DNA of 64,000 nt from Methylobacillus flagellatus_A (GTDB lineage Bacteria; Pseudomonadota; Gammaproteobacteria; Burkholderiales; Methylophilaceae): assembly GCF_031344055.1 (NCBI RefSeq), contig NZ_JADBEN010000001.1. The stretch is one strand, 5' to 3'. Shown one piece after another: positions 60,748 to 64,000 of the stretch; the first letter of the stretch is position 1, and every line of letters starts with the position of its first letter. Position numbers and translations under genes: made by a program. The notes under the pieces were generated by a model. It ran no database searches. It was given only the letters and a program-made list of their open reading frames with translations, and had not been told where the DNA came from.

Positions 60748-62075
60748 GTCGTCCAGCTCCCGTGCAGCCGGCATACGATTTTTCTTCCGCCTCCGATCCC
60801 GTTGTCCTGCTTCGAGGTGCGGCAGAAGTGTGCATACGCGATGACCACTTTTTCGGCGAGGCTGAGCTGTTGCTGCGCTTTGCACCTGCTCCGCGTGTGA
60901 TCTTCCATGCCAAGACTCCGATGACCGGGGGGCAGGAATTTCCTTTCTTCTTCGACAACTCGATTGAGCCATCGTTTTCGTTCAATGGTCAGAAGATCGA
61001 TGGGTTCCTGGGAGGCTGGAAGGCAAATGCTGACGCTTTGGAATTGGATTGGCATCCTGAATCCGAGCCAGTGGTGCTGTGCGACATGCAGTCAAAAACT
61101 TCAGTTGCTGCGATCTTTCACTTGTTCAACTTTCCGGACTTCCGAGGAGGTCTGCATCAAGAGGTTGCCCCTCTTGGGTGTGCTTTATTGGTATTGGAAT
61201 CCGAAGAATGGAAGATTTCCCTTCAGGAGCTTCCTGGGAACGCTACACGAGAAGCTTGGAATCGGATCAAGAACGAAGGCGGCTGTTTCTTGACTCATGT
61301 AGTGAAGATGGAGCGTAAAGAAGGCGAGGTGTTCTCTGGTGAGGATGCCAGCGAGCAATATTTTCTCCTTGCCAACTTTCTTTCGTTCGTCAAAGGAGGG
61401 CGTTGCTGGCCCGTGTGCGGTGTAGGTCTCGATGCGATAGGCCAGAAGACTTGGGAGACCTTTGCCTCTCCGCGCATCAGCAACCCCCCTTATTCCTGGT
61501 TCAACCCATTCAAGGCGAGTCAGGCTGAACACCTGTTCCCGCTGTTCGCAAAGCGTTGGCAGCAGTCGGAGGAGTGGAGGGACTGTCTGCGCTCGGCCAT
61601 CTACTGGTATGCGCAGGCCAACACGGGTGGCGGCTCGCCAGGCATCGACGCGGCCATCATCCTGGCGCAATCTGCCTTGGAACGATTGGCGCATCACTAC
61701 CTAGTCGTTGACAAGAAGATGATCTCGCCAGAAGGGCTCGACCGATTGAAGGCATCGGACCGTCTGCGGCTACTGTTCTCGAGCTTGCACCTACCTGTCG
61801 AGATTAGTGCCGCGACGCCAGAAATTCAGAAGGTTGCATCGAACTTCAAGTGGGTGGATGCGCCACAGGCCATGACGGACATCCGCAACGAGTTGGTTCA
61901 TCCGGTCAGCAAGAAGCAGGTTTCCAATTGCTTCTTTGACGCATGGAAGTTGAGCCTCTGGTACTTGGAGTTGTCTTTGCTGGCTTTGTGCGGTTACGCC
62001 GACACCTATACCAGTCGGTTGACGGCGAAGTACGTGACCCAATCAGAAAAAGTTCCGTGGGAAAAGAAAGCATGA
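60744..62075 (+). CDS. Uncharacterised protein with HEPN-like C-terminus, between methylase and helicase
   Basis: 443 residues, soluble. The N-terminal two thirds (about 1-280) is a mixed alpha/beta region with no recognised family. The C-terminal part (about 285-430) is helical and contains D-I-R381-N-E-L-V-H386-P, matching the HEPN ribonuclease pattern R-N-x3-H. It also has a helix with A-L-E-R-L-A-H-H-Y as in several HEPN-containing defence proteins. Activity as an RNase is therefore plausible but unproven. Both ends overlap neighbours by ATGA, so it is an integral member of the operon. Confidence 0.6.
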   Translation: MSRPAPVQPAYDFSSASDPVVLLRGAAEVCIRDDHFFGEAELLLRFAPAPRVIFHAKTPMTGGQEFPFFFDNSIEPSFSFNGQKIDGFLGGWKANADALELDWHPESEPVVLCDMQSKTSVAAIFHLFNFPDFRGGLHQEVAPLGCALLVLESEEWKISLQELPGNATREAWNRIKNEGGCFLTHVVKMERKEGEVFSGEDASEQYFLLANFLSFVKGGRCWPVCGVGLDAIGQKTWETFASPRISNPPYSWFNPFKASQAEHLFPLFAKRWQQSEEWRDCLRSAIYWYAQANTGGGSPGIDAAIILAQSALERLAHHYLVVDKKMISPEGLDRLKASDRLRLLFSSLHLPVEISAATPEIQKVASNFKWVDAPQAMTDIRNELVHPVSKKQVSNCFFDAWKLSLWYLELSLLALCGYADTYTSRLTAKYVTQSEKVPWEKKA

Positions 62076-64000
62076 GCGACAAGATCAAGTCTGTACCGTC
62101 CGTTTCCGTCACCTACGCCCGGAACGGCGCATCGACCAAGGCCAATGCGCTTGGGATGCGGCCTATGCAGGAGCGCGCCTACGAAAAGCGGGGCGAGCAG
62201 TACCTGCTCATCAAGTCGCCGCCCGCTTCGGGTAAGAGTCGCGCCCTGATGTTCGTGGCGCTCGACAAATTGCAGAACCAGGGCTTGAAGCAAGCCATCA
62301 TCGTCGTGCCCGAGAAGTCCATCGGGGCCAGCTTCAACGATGAGCCGCTGTCAAAGTACGGCTTCTGGGCTGATTGGCACGTCGAGCCGAAGTGGAACCT
62401 GTGCAATGCGCCAGGCAACGACAACGGCGGTAAGGTCAAGTCCCTCGGCGCGTTCCTCGAAGGCGACGACAAGGTGCTGGTCTGCACGCATGCCACTTTC
62501 CGATTCGCGGTCGATGCCTATGGCATCGAGGCGTTCGACGACCGTCTGATCGCCGTCGATGAGTTTCATCACGTTTCGGCCAACCCCGACAACAAGCTGG
62601 GCACGCACCTGGGCCAGTTCATCGCGCGAGACAAGACGCACATCGTCGCCATGACCGGCTCCTACTTCCGGGGCGACGCGGAGGCCGTGCTCGCACCGCA
62701 GGATGAGTCGAAGTTCGATACCGTCACCTACACCTACTACGAGCAGCTCAACGGCTACGAGTACCTCAAACAACTCGACATTGGCTACTTCTTCTACAGC
62801 GGGCCTTACGTCGATGACATTCTCAATGTCCTCGACCCCGTTGAAAAGACCATCATCCACATTCCCAACGTCAATTCGCGCGAAAGCACGAAGGACAAGA
62901 TGCGCGAGGTGGAGCACATCATCGAGGCGCTGGGTGAGTGGCGGGGCATCGACCCCGCCACCGGCTTCCAACTCGTCAAGCGCCCCGATGGCAGTGTGTT
63001 GCGCATCGCTGATCTGGTCGATGACGATGCCTCGAAGCGCGACCAGGTATCCGCCGCGTTGAAAGACCCGGCGCAGAAGAACAACCGCGACCATGTGGAC
63101 ATCATCATTGCGCTGGGCATGGCAAAGGAAGGCTTCGACTGGATTTGGTGCGAACACGCGCTGACCGTGGGATACCGCGCCAGTCTGACCGAGATCGTGC
63201 AGATCATTGGCCGCGCCACCCGCGACGCACCGGGCAAGACCCGCGCAAGGTTCACCAACCTGATCGCCGAGCCGGATGCGACCGAGGAAGCGGTCACCGA
63301 GGCCATCAACGATACGCTGAAGGCCATCGCGGCAAGCCTGCTGATGGAGCAGGTTCTTGCGCCGCGCTTCGAGTTCAAGCCCAAGAACCCCGACAGCGGC
63401 CCGACGCCGGGCTTTGACTATGGCGAGGGCGGCTATGACCCAGACCGTTGCAACATCGGTGTCAATGAGCAGACAGGGGCCTACCAGATCGAGATCAAGG
63501 GCCTCGCCGAACCCAAGAGCAAAGAGGCGGCGCGCATCTGCCAGGAAGACTTGAACGAAGTGATCGCGGCTTTCGTGCAGGACAAGCACACCATCGAGCG
63601 TGGCTTGTTCGACGAAGAGCTGGTTCCCGAAGAGCTGACGCAGGTTCGCATGGGCAAGATCATCAAGGACAAATATCCCGAGCTTGACGCTGAAGATCAG
63701 GAGGCTGTACGCCAGCACGCCATCGCCGCCCTCAACCTCACGCAGCAGGCCAAGCGGCTTGTCACCGAAGGCGAGAGCGACGGATCGCCCAACACCGCCC
63801 TGATCGACGGGGTGCGCCGCTTCGCGATGGACGTGCGTGAGCTGGACATTGACCTCATCGACCGCATCAACCCCTTTGGCGAAGCCTACGCCATCCTCGC
63901 CAAGACCATGAGCGAGGACAGCTTGAAGCAGGTCGCGGCGGCCATCTCGGCCAAACGCACCTCTATCACGCCTGAGGATGCCAAAGTGATCGCCAAGCGT
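62072..64000 (+). CDS. DEAD/DEAH-box superfamily 2 helicase (3' end outside window)
   Basis: At least 643 residues, with no stop before the window ends. Motif I is K-S-P-P-A-S-G-K-S (48-56), motif II A-V-D163-E-F-H-H, motif III A-M-T-G-S-Y, and motif VI I-V-Q-I-I-G-R-A-T-R (375-384). The domain order fits the translocase subunits of type III-like restriction and related defence systems. A nuclease domain could lie in the missing part. The ATG overlaps the upstream stop (ATGA). Confidence 0.85.
   Translation, partial: MSDKIKSVPSVSVTYARNGASTKANALGMRPMQERAYEKRGEQYLLIKSPPASGKSRALMFVALDKLQNQGLKQAIIVVPEKSIGASFNDEPLSKYGFWADWHVEPKWNLCNAPGNDNGGKVKSLGAFLEGDDKVLVCTHATFRFAVDAYGIEAFDDRLIAVDEFHHVSANPDNKLGTHLGQFIARDKTHIVAMTGSYFRGDAEAVLAPQDESKFDTVTYTYYEQLNGYEYLKQLDIGYFFYSGPYVDDILNVLDPVEKTIIHIPNVNSRESTKDKMREVEHIIEALGEWRGIDPATGFQLVKRPDGSVLRIADLVDDDASKRDQVSAALKDPAQKNNRDHVDIIIALGMAKEGFDWIWCEHALTVGYRASLTEIVQIIGRATRDAPGKTRARFTNLIAEPDATEEAVTEAINDTLKAIAASLLMEQVLAPRFEFKPKNPDSGPTPGFDYGEGGYDPDRCNIGVNEQTGAYQIEIKGLAEPKSKEAARICQEDLNEVIAAFVQDKHTIERGLFDEELVPEELTQVRMGKIIKDKYPELDAEDQEAVRQHAIAALNLTQQAKRLVTEGESDGSPNTALIDGVRRFAMDVRELDIDLIDRINPFGEAYAILAKTMSEDSLKQVAAAISAKRTSITPEDAKVIAKR

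Overview
The window reads as a chromosomal segment of a Gram-negative betaproteobacterium, most likely a methylotroph of the Methylophilaceae (Methylobacillus/Methylovorus type). This is inferred from gene content and protein character: cyanide-insensitive bd oxidase, FxDxF-type PEP-CTERM protein, DUF3617 and DUF3301 proteins, PilU, and an rpiA-dhaL-dhaK operon suited to C1/triose metabolism. No database search was run. Gene density is high and most genes are ordinary housekeeping or envelope genes.

Layout. 1-4.5 kb: end of a TraB/GumN protein, speG, a guanidinium exporter behind a guanidine-II riboswitch, and a CioA-CioB-small-subunit quinol oxidase operon. 4.6-10.2 kb: a signalling and envelope-stress block (single-domain REC, NarL-type regulator, CHASE3 histidine kinase, DUF883, DUF1328, DUF2490, an EF-hand/BON protein and a lipocalin). 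10.2-16.9 kb: nucleic-acid genes (YaiI family, recQ, rhlE, rsuA-like) plus small secreted proteins, yjdM/phnA and csaA. 16.97-18.25 kb: two integron-type gene cassettes, each ending in an attC-like site, one carrying an HNH endonuclease; no integrase lies in the window. 18.4-25 kb: rpiA-dhaL-dhaK, a SpoU methyltransferase, hslO, gluQ and pilU. 25.3-33 kb: a repeat-containing hypothetical protein, two-domain PPK2, amt with NtrC and sigma-54 sites, ispDF, an Smr protein, trxB and a Dps protein. 33.7-42 kb: ftsK-lolA followed by an outer-membrane TPR/barrel protein and a FecR-domain protein, then rarA and serS. 42-49 kb: Kef-type antiporter, mltF, PEP-CTERM protein, tRNA-Ser(CGA), EamA transporter and a YegD-like Hsp70. 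49.3-57.6 kb: a very large hybrid kinase coupled to an HD-GYP regulator, ybiT, a nitroreductase and greB.

57.9-64 kb (end of window): an accessory operon whose genes are joined by ATGA overlaps: a 21-codon leader ORF, an MmeI-like N6-adenine DNA methyltransferase, an uncharacterised protein with a C-terminal HEPN-like R-N-x3-H motif, and a DEAD/DEAH-box helicase that runs off the end. This is the best candidate for an under-described defence or restriction-like system here. The gene-cassette pair is the second most notable accessory element.

Regulatory features seen directly: the guanidine-II riboswitch, an NtrC box pair with a -24/-12 promoter upstream of amt, five clear intrinsic terminators, and many translational couplings (ATGA, TAAATG, TAAGTG).
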